Below, in pieces: positions 19,539-28,221 of a DNA stretch of 64,000 nt. Every line of letters starts with the position of its first letter. The stretch's first letter is position 1. The stretch lies in NCBI GenBank assembly GCA_008933835.1, contig WBUG01000002.1, forward strand, positions 126,929-190,928, written 5' to 3'. The notes beneath the pieces are model-generated. The model was given only the letters and a program-made list of their open reading frames with translations. It made no database searches and was not told the DNA's origin. The stretch comes from Bacteroidota bacterium. Lineage in GTDB: Bacteria; Bacteroidota; Ignavibacteria; UBA10030; UBA8401. The position numbers and the translations under genes were made by a program.

Positions 19539-20930
19539 ATGGAACAGGTCATGCAGTACATTGCCGCCAACAAAGAGCGGTACCTCTCCGAGCTCAAAGA
19601 CTTCCTCTCCATCCCCAGTGTCAGTTCCCAGTCGTCCCACAATGCGGACACCCAGCGGTGCGCGCAATGGGTGGCCGACCATATGCGTTCCATCGGCATG
19701 AACAACGTGAAGGTGATGCCCACGCCCGGTCATCCGGTGGTGTACAGCGAATGGCTCGGTGCGCCCGGTGCACCGACGGTGCTCTTCTACGGACATTACG
19801 ATGTGCAGCCGGTGGACCCGCTCAACCTGTGGGACTCGCCCCCGTTCGAGATGTCCATCCGCGGCGAGAAGATCTTCGCGCGCGGAAGCGCTGACGATAA
19901 AGGACAGGTCTTCATCCATTTCAAGGGGATCGAAGCGCTGATGAAGCGGAACGGCAGGCTCCCCGTCAACGTGAAGATGCTGATCGAAGGGGAGGAGGAG
20001 GTGGGGAGCGCGAACCTGGACGATTTCGTGAAGGCGAACAAAGAACTGCTGAAGGCGGACCTCGTCCTCATCTCCGATTCATCGATGTTCGCGAAGGGGG
20101 TCCCCTCCATCTGCTACGCACTGCGCGGACTCTCGTATCTCGAGATCGAGGTCGCCGGCCCGAACCGCGACCTCCATTCCGGTTCGTTCGGCGGTTCGGT
20201 GCACAATCCCATCCAGGCCCTTTCCGAAATGATCGCGTCGCTCCATGACAAGAACGGCCGCATCACCATCCCCGGCTTCTACAAGACGGTCCGTCCGCTC
20301 TCGAAGGCGGAACGCGATGCGTTCCGGAAGCTGCCGTTCAAGGAGAAGGCGTACGCGAAGGAGCTCGGCGTGAAGGAGCTGTACGGGGAGAAGGGCTTCT
20401 CATCGCTCGAACGCGTCTGGGCGCGACCCACGCTGGAGTGCAACGGCATCTGGGGAGGCTATACCGGTGAAGGGGCCAAGACGGTGCTGCCGTCGAAAGC
20501 GTTCGCCAAGATCTCGTGCCGGCTGGTGCCGGACCAGACCTCCGGTGCGGTCGCGAAGCTGGTCGAAAAACATCTGAAGAAGATCGCTCCGAAGACCGTC
20601 GACGTGAAGGTGACGTTCCTCCACGGCGGCGAGGCGGCCATCACCCCCATCGACAGCGCGGGCGTGAAGGCGGCGGTCGCCGCGCTCGAGAAGGGCTTCG
20701 GGAAGAAGCCGCTCTACCAGCGGGAGGGCGGTTCCATCCCCATCGTGGTGCAGTTCAAGAAGCTGCTGGGGTTGGACACGGTGCTCCTCGGCTTCGGACT
20801 ACCGGACGAGAACGCCCATTCGCCGAACGAGTTCCTCAACATCGACAACTTCTACGGCGGAATACGAACATCGGTGCATTTTTTCACGGAACTCCCCTCA
20901 TATTGGGGGAAGAAAGCGGTCCGGAAGTGA
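19539..20930 (+). CDS. M20 family dipeptidase
   Basis: VLFYGHYDVQPVDPLNLWDSPPFE...RGSADDKGQ...EGEEEVGS. Confidence 0.93.
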   Translation: MEQVMQYIAANKERYLSELKDFLSIPSVSSQSSHNADTQRCAQWVADHMRSIGMNNVKVMPTPGHPVVYSEWLGAPGAPTVLFYGHYDVQPVDPLNLWDSPPFEMSIRGEKIFARGSADDKGQVFIHFKGIEALMKRNGRLPVNVKMLIEGEEEVGSANLDDFVKANKELLKADLVLISDSSMFAKGVPSICYALRGLSYLEIEVAGPNRDLHSGSFGGSVHNPIQALSEMIASLHDKNGRITIPGFYKTVRPLSKAERDAFRKLPFKEKAYAKELGVKELYGEKGFSSLERVWARPTLECNGIWGGYTGEGAKTVLPSKAFAKISCRLVPDQTSGAVAKLVEKHLKKIAPKTVDVKVTFLHGGEAAITPIDSAGVKAAVAALEKGFGKKPLYQREGGSIPIVVQFKKLLGLDTVLLGFGLPDENAHSPNEFLNIDNFYGGIRTSVHFFTELPSYWGKKAVRK

Positions 20931-20934
20931 TTCG

Positions 20935-20964
20935 GAAGCGGTGTCTCGACACCGCTTTTTTTTT
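20935..20964 (+). terminator. Rho-independent terminator
   Basis: AAGCGGTGTC-tc-GACACCGCTTTTTTTTT. Confidence 0.9.
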
Positions 20965-21060
20965 GTCCGTTCGCCGGTAATGTACAGATAATATGCCTTC
21001 GCTATATTCGCAGGCCCCACAAACCACTACACTCCCCACCAACAACACGAAGGAGGAACT

Positions 21061-24000
21061 ATGACACGTCTTCGTACCACCGCCGTGGTCGTGTTATTCC
21101 TCGCAGTACAATCATTGTTCGCTCAATCCTCCGTCCGGGGGACGGTGACCGATGCGGAAACCGGTCAGTTGATGCCCTCGGTCAACATCTCCATCGTCGG
21201 CACCAAGCTGGGTGCCGTCACCGACGTGAACGGCGCGTTCGAGGTCCCGAACGTCGGGAACGGACGCTATCAGGTGAAGGCCTCCATCCTCGGCTACGCT
21301 CCGGTCACCAGGTCCCTGACGGTCGCAGACGGCGACGCCGTGATCGACTTCACCCTGAAACCGAGCTCGGTGCAGGTCGGCGAGGTCGTCGTCGAAGTGA
21401 ACCGGGCCCGCGAGCGCGAGACGCCGGTCGCCTTCTCGAACATCGGTTCGGCGGACATCAACAAGAAGATCAATTCGCAGGACGCGCCGCTCCTCCTCAA
21501 AGGGACGCCCGGTGTGTTCTCCTACTCCACGGACGGTGTCGGCAACGGCGAAGCGCGTCTGTTCGTCCGCGGGTTCGACCAGAACCGCGTGCAGGTGATG
21601 ATCAACGGGGTTCCGACCAACGATCCCGAGTCCAACGCGGTGTATTGGAGCAACTGGGGAGCGGTCAGCTCCGCGGCGGCCACCATCCAGGTGCAGCGCG
21701 GCGCCGGTTCGTCGCTCTATGGTTCCGGGTCCTTCGGCGGTTCGTTCAACATCGTGACACAGGAGGTCCCTTCACAGTTCGGCGGCGAACTGCACGGCAC
21801 GTTCGGCGACCCGAGCCTGATGGTCCTCGGCGGCACCATCCAGTCCGGCCTGCTCGGCAACAACCTTGCGGCGCTCTCCCTTCGTACCGAGTACAAGTCC
21901 GGCCTCGGCAACCGCGCCGGTTCGTACTATGAAGGGGTGAACTACTACCTGACCGTCGCCACGTATCCGGCGGAGCATACCAGCGCCAAGATCGTCCTGC
22001 ACGGCGGTCCGCAGGAGCATACGTACTCCAACAACGCGCCCGTGGCCTACTTCAAACGGTTCGGGTACGACGCCAATCCGGCGAACTACCTGCCGCTCGA
22101 CGTCCTCACGCAGATGGTCGGTTCGAAGACGCTCGAAGATTCGCTGCGTCTTTCCGGCGATTCGCGTATGATCCGCAACGCCGACTACCTCGGTCTGGCG
22201 CATAACTTCTACCATAAGCCGCAGTTGGAACTGCATCTCAACCACGACATCGACGAACTGAACAGCGTCCGCGGAACGTTCTTCTACTCTGTGGGCCGCG
22301 GCGGCGGTTCGGCCGTGAACAGCACCAGCAGCCTGGCCAACGCGGTGTTCGGAGCCGATACGGCCGGTCTCTTCAACGGCACGTCGGCATACCAGAACCT
22401 GGACGAAGGCACCGGCGTCATCAAGACCGATGCGGCGGCGGCGAAGTACGTCGCCTCCCGCTTCCTCTCCGGTGCCTACCAGCGCGTCAGCTACAGTTTC
22501 CACCGCCAATGGGGCATCATCGGTTCGTGGGACACCCGGCTCATGGACGAGCTCAAAGTGACGGTCGGCGGCGAGTACCGCGACTGGTTCGCGGACCATC
22601 CGGGACACTTCACCAACCTGTTCGGCAAGAAGTTCATCACCGGTCAGTCCTACGGCTACCGCGCCGGCGGGGTCGTCCGTTCTTCCACCTTCTCGCGCCG
22701 CGGTTACCAGGGCGACCTGGAGTTCGGCGGGAGCGACCGCGTCGACGTCTCGTACTTCAACCCGTTCATGGACTACACCCTCAACGATGACGGCGGCACG
22801 TACAATTCGCAGTACCGCAACTACGTCGGCGAGACGAAACAGGGGACCCTCTTCCTGCAGGCGAACTACAAAGTGCTGCCGGAACTCACCCTGCTCGGTT
22901 CGTTGCAGTACGTCTTCTACAACTACCATATCTACGAGAACATGCCGAGCGAAAGCGCCATCGCGGACTCCGTCGCCGCTCCGTCGACCAACCGTGAAGG
23001 TCTGGCGCCGGACGGCTACTTCTATATGTCCTCCTTCGCGAACGCGGCGGCGGTGACGCCGAACGCATGGTACCGCTTCAAACTGGTGGACGTGGAACGC
23101 TCCCGCGGCTTCCTGCAGCCGAAGCTCGGCGTGAACTACAATCTCAACGAGAACATCAACCTCTTCGCCAATTTCTCGCACGTCGAACGTCTCGTCGACC
23201 TCAGCGTGTTCTACAACAGCGGTAATCCGAACCCGGACGCGGATGACGAGATCAGCAACCAGTACGAAGCGGGCATCGGATACAAGGACGAGATGCTGAA
23301 AGCGCAGGCGAACCTGTACATGATGACCTGGGAGAACAAGACCGCGACCATTCAGGACATTAGCAAGGCCGGACAGGCCGGGTACGACCGGAACGGATTC
23401 CGGTACGAACTGGTCGGTTCCAGCCAGAACAGGGGCGTCGAACTCGAAGCGTCGTACCGGCTCGATGAGGTGCTCGGATTCGACGGCCTCACCGTGAACG
23501 CGAGCTTCACCGCCATGGACAACACCTGGACCGAAGTGCTCGACGCCGTGAAGGTCGATCCGAACAAGGGGACCCTGCAGGAGGACACGAACCTGAACGG
23601 CAAGCTGGACGCGGGCGAGGACCAGAACGCGAACGGCACGCTGAACGAGAACCGCCGTCTCTTCGACAACGCCGCGCTGGATTCCAAGGGCGCGGTCGAC
23701 ATGCTGTACTTCGTCGAACTGGAGAACACGGTGAACGCGAGCACCCCCTTCACCACGCTCAGCCTCGGCGTGACCTACGAGAACGAGGACTGGTTCGCGG
23801 GCATCAACTCGCTCACCACGATGAACCATTACGCCCTCGACGGCGGCACCTACGTCGCGGTGGACGGTTCGTTCGACAACAGCGCTCCGCTGAAGAAGTT
23901 CGTGGCGGAGTTCGACAACAAACTGCCGGCGGCGACCGTGTTCGACGCTCAGGTCGGATTCTTCTATAATATGGATCCGGTCAAGTTCCGCGTGGCGGCC

Positions 24001-24108
24001 CAGGTCTACAATATCCTCAACGAAGAGTTCCTCGTGTCCGCAAACCGTTCCGGCGTTCTGCCGGGCATCTCCCGCAGCTTCCGGGTGACGGTGGCGGTCG
24101 GCTTCTGA
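21061..24108 (+). CDS. TonB-dependent receptor with N-terminal CarboxypepD_reg-like domain
   Basis: SSVRGTVTDAETGQLMPSVNISIVGTKLGAVTDVNGAFEVPNV; plug LLLKGTPGVFSYSTDGVGNGEARLFVRGFDQNRVQVMINGVPTNDPES; terminal VAVGF. Confidence 0.93.
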   Translation: MTRLRTTAVVVLFLAVQSLFAQSSVRGTVTDAETGQLMPSVNISIVGTKLGAVTDVNGAFEVPNVGNGRYQVKASILGYAPVTRSLTVADGDAVIDFTLKPSSVQVGEVVVEVNRARERETPVAFSNIGSADINKKINSQDAPLLLKGTPGVFSYSTDGVGNGEARLFVRGFDQNRVQVMINGVPTNDPESNAVYWSNWGAVSSAAATIQVQRGAGSSLYGSGSFGGSFNIVTQEVPSQFGGELHGTFGDPSLMVLGGTIQSGLLGNNLAALSLRTEYKSGLGNRAGSYYEGVNYYLTVATYPAEHTSAKIVLHGGPQEHTYSNNAPVAYFKRFGYDANPANYLPLDVLTQMVGSKTLEDSLRLSGDSRMIRNADYLGLAHNFYHKPQLELHLNHDIDELNSVRGTFFYSVGRGGGSAVNSTSSLANAVFGADTAGLFNGTSAYQNLDEGTGVIKTDAAAAKYVASRFLSGAYQRVSYSFHRQWGIIGSWDTRLMDELKVTVGGEYRDWFADHPGHFTNLFGKKFITGQSYGYRAGGVVRSSTFSRRGYQGDLEFGGSDRVDVSYFNPFMDYTLNDDGGTYNSQYRNYVGETKQGTLFLQANYKVLPELTLLGSLQYVFYNYHIYENMPSESAIADSVAAPSTNREGLAPDGYFYMSSFANAAAVTPNAWYRFKLVDVERSRGFLQPKLGVNYNLNENINLFANFSHVERLVDLSVFYNSGNPNPDADDEISNQYEAGIGYKDEMLKAQANLYMMTWENKTATIQDISKAGQAGYDRNGFRYELVGSSQNRGVELEASYRLDEVLGFDGLTVNASFTAMDNTWTEVLDAVKVDPNKGTLQEDTNLNGKLDAGEDQNANGTLNENRRLFDNAALDSKGAVDMLYFVELENTVNASTPFTTLSLGVTYENEDWFAGINSLTTMNHYALDGGTYVAVDGSFDNSAPLKKFVAEFDNKLPAATVFDAQVGFFYNMDPVKFRVAAQVYNILNEEFLVSANRSGVLPGISRSFRVTVAVGF

Positions 24109-24128
24109 CGGAGAACGGAACGCTCTGC

Positions 24129-24157
24129 AAGCCCCGCTTCGGCGGGGCTTTTTTTAT
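24129..24157 (+). terminator. Rho-independent terminator
   Basis: AAGCCCCGC-ttc-GGCGGGGCTTTTTTT. Confidence 0.92.
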
Positions 24158-24245
24158 TTTTGGAGATGCCGGAAAGAACTCGTAAATTCGAAGTACTGCA
24201 TGGTGTAGGGCACCGCTGGTGTCCTACCGGTGTTTTAGGAGGACG

Positions 24246-24806
24246 ATGAAGATCTATACGAAGACCGGCGATTCCGGAGAAACGGCCCTGTTCGGCGGCG
24301 AGCGCGTTCCTAAAGATGCGCTGCGGATCTCCGCCTACGGTTCCGTCGACGAACTGAATTCGGTGCTCGGCGTCATCGCCTCGCTCGGTCCCCCCGCAGC
24401 CCTGGCGAAGACCATCGCGCTCGTCCAGAACCAGCTGTTCGAGCTCGGCGCGGACCTCGCCACCCCCATCGCGCACAAGAATCCGGTCATCCCGCGCATC
24501 CGGAAACGGCATGCGGCGGCGCTCGAGCGCATCATCGACCGGCTGGAAGCGACCCTGCCGCCGCTGAAGACGTTCATCCTCCCTGGCGGCACGCTGGTGG
24601 CCGCGCACCTCCATATGGCGCGGACCGTCTGCCGGCGGGCGGAACGGATGACGGTCCGGTTGTCCCGCAACGAGGACATCGGCGAGGATGTCATCGTGTA
24701 CATGAACCGTTTGTCCGACCTGCTGTTCGTCATGGCGCGCTACGCCAATCACGCGGAACGGCACGAGGAAGTGAAATGGGTGAGCGGCCGGCGTACGCGC
24801 CGCTGA
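24246..24806 (+). CDS. Cob(I)yrinic acid a,c-diamide adenosyltransferase, PduO type
   Basis: MKIYTKTGDSGETALFGGERVPKDALRISAYGSVDELNSVLG. Confidence 0.95.
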   Translation: MKIYTKTGDSGETALFGGERVPKDALRISAYGSVDELNSVLGVIASLGPPAALAKTIALVQNQLFELGADLATPIAHKNPVIPRIRKRHAAALERIIDRLEATLPPLKTFILPGGTLVAAHLHMARTVCRRAERMTVRLSRNEDIGEDVIVYMNRLSDLLFVMARYANHAERHEEVKWVSGRRTRR

Positions 24807-24837
24807 CGCAGCCCGTGCATCAACATAAAGGGAAGCA

Positions 24838-27800
24838 ATGCTGAAGTTCTTGAGCAAGCTGTTCGGCAGCAAGAAGGAACGCGACGTCGAAGCGCTGAAA
24901 CCGCTGGTGGCGGAGATCAATGCCCACTATGAGACGCTGCAGGGGTTGACGGACGACGAACTCCGCGGTCGCACGCAGGAGTTCCGCCGCCGCATCGCGG
25001 AGTCCGTGCAGGAGACGCGCGACGCCATCGCCGTGCTGCATGACCGTCTGAACGGCGAATCGGAACCGGAGAAGCGGGAGGAGCTGCTCACCGAGCTCGA
25101 GGAGCTCGAGAAGGAGGAACTGCAGGGCATCCGCGACGCGCTGGACGCCCTGCTGCCCGAAGCGTTCGCCGTGGTGAAGGAGACATGCCGGCGGCTCGTC
25201 GGACAGGAATGGAACGTGGTCGGGCACATGGTGAAATGGGAGATGGTGCCGTACGACGTGCAATTAATGGGCGGCATCGTGCTGCACCAGGGGAAGATCT
25301 CCGAGATGGCGACGGGCGAAGGGAAGACCCTCGTCGCCGTGGCGCCGATGTACCTGAACGCCCTGGCAGGTCGGGGAGTGCATCTGGTGACCGTCAACGA
25401 CTACCTCGCACGCCGAGACAGTGAGTGGATGGGGAGGGTCTTCCTGTTCCACGGCATGTCGGTCGGATGCATCGTGCAGAACCAGAACCCGTTCCTCCGC
25501 CGTGAACAGTACAACTGCGACATCACGTACGGTACGAACAACGAGTTCGGGTTCGACTACCTGCGCGACAACATGGTCCATACGTCGGAGGAGATGGTCC
25601 AGCGCGGGCACTACTACGCCATCGTGGACGAAGTGGACTCGGTGCTCATCGACGAAGCCCGGACGCCCCTCATCATCAGCGGTCCGGTGGAGGTGGACGA
25701 CCACAAGTACAATGAAATGAAGCCGCGCGTGGACCGGATCGTGAGTACGCAGCGCAACTTCGTGGCGAGGATCGTGGGCGAGGCCGAGAAGCTCTATGCG
25801 GACGGGAAGATGAAGGAGGCCGGCGTCCTCTTCCTCCGTGCCTACCGCGGGGAACCGAAGAACAAGAAGCTCGCCAAGATGTTCGCCGAGGGGGCGCCCA
25901 AGAAACTGATGCTCGAGACCGAAGCGGAGTACATGGCCGAGCAGAACAAGCGGATGCACGAGATCGACGACGAACTGTTCTACTCCATCGACGAGAAGAA
26001 CCATTCCATCGATCTCACCGAGAAGGGACGGGAGTTCCTCGCCAGCGGTACGGACAAGGACATGTTCCTCCTCCCCGACATCGGCACCGAGATGAGCGCC
26101 ATCGAGGGGGACACGTCGCTCACCGCGGAGGAACGGCAGGTGAAGAAGGACGAAGTGAACAAGCGGTACGCCGAACGGAGCGACCGCGTCCACACCGTCC
26201 GGCAGCTGCTCCGCGCGTATTCGCTGTACGAGAAGGACGTGGAGTACGTGGTGACCGACGACGGCAAGGTGCAGATCGTGGACGAGTTCACCGGCCGCAT
26301 CCTGCACGGCCGGCGGTACTCGGACGGACTCCATCAGGCCATCGAGGCGAAGGAGGGGGTGCAGGTGGAGCGCGACACGCAGACGCTCGCCACCGTGACG
26401 CTGCAGAACTACTTCCGCCTCTATAAAAAGCTCGCCGGCATGACCGGCACCGCCGAGACCGAAGCGGCGGAGTTCTTCGACATCTATAAACTGGACGTGG
26501 TGGTCATCCCCACCAACAAGCCGGTGGTGCGGCAGGACCTGAACGACCTGGTCTACCGGACCAAACGAGAGAAGTACAACGCCGTCATCGCGGAGATCAA
26601 TGCGCTGCGGGAGAAGCGGCAGCCGGTGCTGGTCGGAACGACGAACGTCGAGGTCTCCGAGACCATCAGCCGCATGCTCAGCCGCGAGCGCGTCCCGCAC
26701 AATGTCCTGAACGCCAAACAGCATCAGCGCGAGGCCGAGATCGTCGCCAATGCGGGACTCCCGGGCGCGGTGACCATCGCCACGAACATGGCGGGCCGCG
26801 GCACGGACATCAAGCTCGGTCCCGGCGTCCGTGACGCGGGAGGGCTGGCCATCATCGGCACCGAACGCCACGAAGCGCGCCGCATCGACCGGCAGCTGCG
26901 CGGCCGGTCCGGCCGGCAGGGGGATCCCGGCGCCACGAAGTTCTTCCTCTCGCTCGAGGACGACCTGATGCGCCTCTTCGGCAGCGACCGCATCGCGGGC
27001 ATCATGACGAAGCTCGGGGCGGAGGAAGGGGAGGTCATCGAGCATCCGATGATCACCCGGATGATCGAACGGGCCCAGAAGAAGGTGGAGGAGAACAACT
27101 TCGGCATCCGGAAGCGCCTGCTCGAGTACGACAACGTGATGAACCAGCAGCGCGAGGTCATCTATGCGAAGCGGCGTCATGCGCTGCTCGGCGAGCAGCT
27201 CGAGGACGACGTCAACCGCATGCTGGACGACTATATCGCGGACGTGGTGGAACGACACTTCGAACCGGGGACGGTGGACGAGATGATCGACGAAGTGCGG
27301 TCCAACCTGCTCGTGAACCTCGACATCACACCGGCGGAGTTCCAGTCCCTCGGCGCGAACGGCCTCATCGAGCGCATCGGCGCCGCGGCGCGCGATTTCC
27401 TCCGCCGCAAGCGTGAATCGGTGGGGGACGAGGCGATGGCCTTCATCCGGAAGATCGCCGTCCTGCAGGTCATCGACGGACGGTGGAAGGAGCATCTGCG
27501 CGAGATGGACGACCTGAAGGAGGGAATCTACCTTCGCGCGTACGGCCAAAAGGACCCCATCCTCGAGTACAAGGCCGAAGCGTACAAGATGTTCATCGAG
27601 CTCATCGGCCTCATCAATAAGGAGGCGCTCAACCTGGTCTTCAAGCTCTTCCCCGAGAACCAGCAGCAGCTCCAGACTCAGCAGCAGAAACGTGCCCTGC
27701 AACGCGACCGCATCACCATGACGCACGCTGCGTCAGAAGGAATGGGGCTGCAGGCGCCGGCGGAACAGTCCGGACAGCCGGAACAGCGGCAGCAGTCCGC

Positions 27801-27906
27801 TCCGAAGGTGCAGCAGCTCATCGCATCGGACAAAGTGGGCCGGAACGATCCGTGTCCCTGCGGCAGCGGGAAGAAGTTCAAGAACTGTCATGGGAAAGGC
27901 CAGTAG
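24838..27906 (+). CDS. secA: Preprotein translocase subunit SecA
   Basis: MATGEGKTLVAVAPMYLNAL, ATNMAGRGTDIKLG, C-terminal zinc tail RNDPCPCGSGKKFKNCHG. Confidence 0.98.
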   Translation: MLKFLSKLFGSKKERDVEALKPLVAEINAHYETLQGLTDDELRGRTQEFRRRIAESVQETRDAIAVLHDRLNGESEPEKREELLTELEELEKEELQGIRDALDALLPEAFAVVKETCRRLVGQEWNVVGHMVKWEMVPYDVQLMGGIVLHQGKISEMATGEGKTLVAVAPMYLNALAGRGVHLVTVNDYLARRDSEWMGRVFLFHGMSVGCIVQNQNPFLRREQYNCDITYGTNNEFGFDYLRDNMVHTSEEMVQRGHYYAIVDEVDSVLIDEARTPLIISGPVEVDDHKYNEMKPRVDRIVSTQRNFVARIVGEAEKLYADGKMKEAGVLFLRAYRGEPKNKKLAKMFAEGAPKKLMLETEAEYMAEQNKRMHEIDDELFYSIDEKNHSIDLTEKGREFLASGTDKDMFLLPDIGTEMSAIEGDTSLTAEERQVKKDEVNKRYAERSDRVHTVRQLLRAYSLYEKDVEYVVTDDGKVQIVDEFTGRILHGRRYSDGLHQAIEAKEGVQVERDTQTLATVTLQNYFRLYKKLAGMTGTAETEAAEFFDIYKLDVVVIPTNKPVVRQDLNDLVYRTKREKYNAVIAEINALREKRQPVLVGTTNVEVSETISRMLSRERVPHNVLNAKQHQREAEIVANAGLPGAVTIATNMAGRGTDIKLGPGVRDAGGLAIIGTERHEARRIDRQLRGRSGRQGDPGATKFFLSLEDDLMRLFGSDRIAGIMTKLGAEEGEVIEHPMITRMIERAQKKVEENNFGIRKRLLEYDNVMNQQREVIYAKRRHALLGEQLEDDVNRMLDDYIADVVERHFEPGTVDEMIDEVRSNLLVNLDITPAEFQSLGANGLIERIGAAARDFLRRKRESVGDEAMAFIRKIAVLQVIDGRWKEHLREMDDLKEGIYLRAYGQKDPILEYKAEAYKMFIELIGLINKEALNLVFKLFPENQQQLQTQQQKRALQRDRITMTHAASEGMGLQAPAEQSGQPEQRQQSAPKVQQLIASDKVGRNDPCPCGSGKKFKNCHGKGQ

Positions 27907-28213
27907 CGTACTGGCGCTGGCCGCCCTGCTCGCCGCCTGTGCGCCTCCCGCCGAGGAGCCGTGTGCGGCCAAATGGTCCGCCGGTCTGATGACCGCGGTC
28001 GGCGGAGCGGGGGATGACGCACGCTTCGAGGTCGTCGTCACGGTCTCGGACACGGCCGCGCTCGCGGCGGAGTTCCCCGAGCTCTCCTTCCCGAACCCGT
28101 CGGTTGCGCTGGGTCACTTGACCCGTTCCCGCATTCATGTATTATGCCGGCACACGGCGGTCCTCTCCATCGACCGACCGAAGCTCCTCAAACCGCTCCC
28201 CGTACAGAGATAG
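27890..28213 (+). CDS. Small lipoprotein resembling a subtilase prodomain
   Basis: Signal with lipobox LLAAC; overlaps secA 3' end; C-terminal half resembles prodomain of the adjacent S8 peptidase. Confidence 0.65.
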   Translation: MGKASSVLALAALLAACAPPAEEPCAAKWSAGLMTAVGGAGDDARFEVVVTVSDTAALAAEFPELSFPNPSVALGHLTRSRIHVLCRHTAVLSIDRPKLLKPLPVQR

Positions 28214-28221
28214 GAGGTCGC

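Noticed and set aside
24160-24245. Cobalamin riboswitch before the PduO-type adenosyltransferase
   Set aside because: Leader is too short and lacks a B12 box; only a simple hairpin is present
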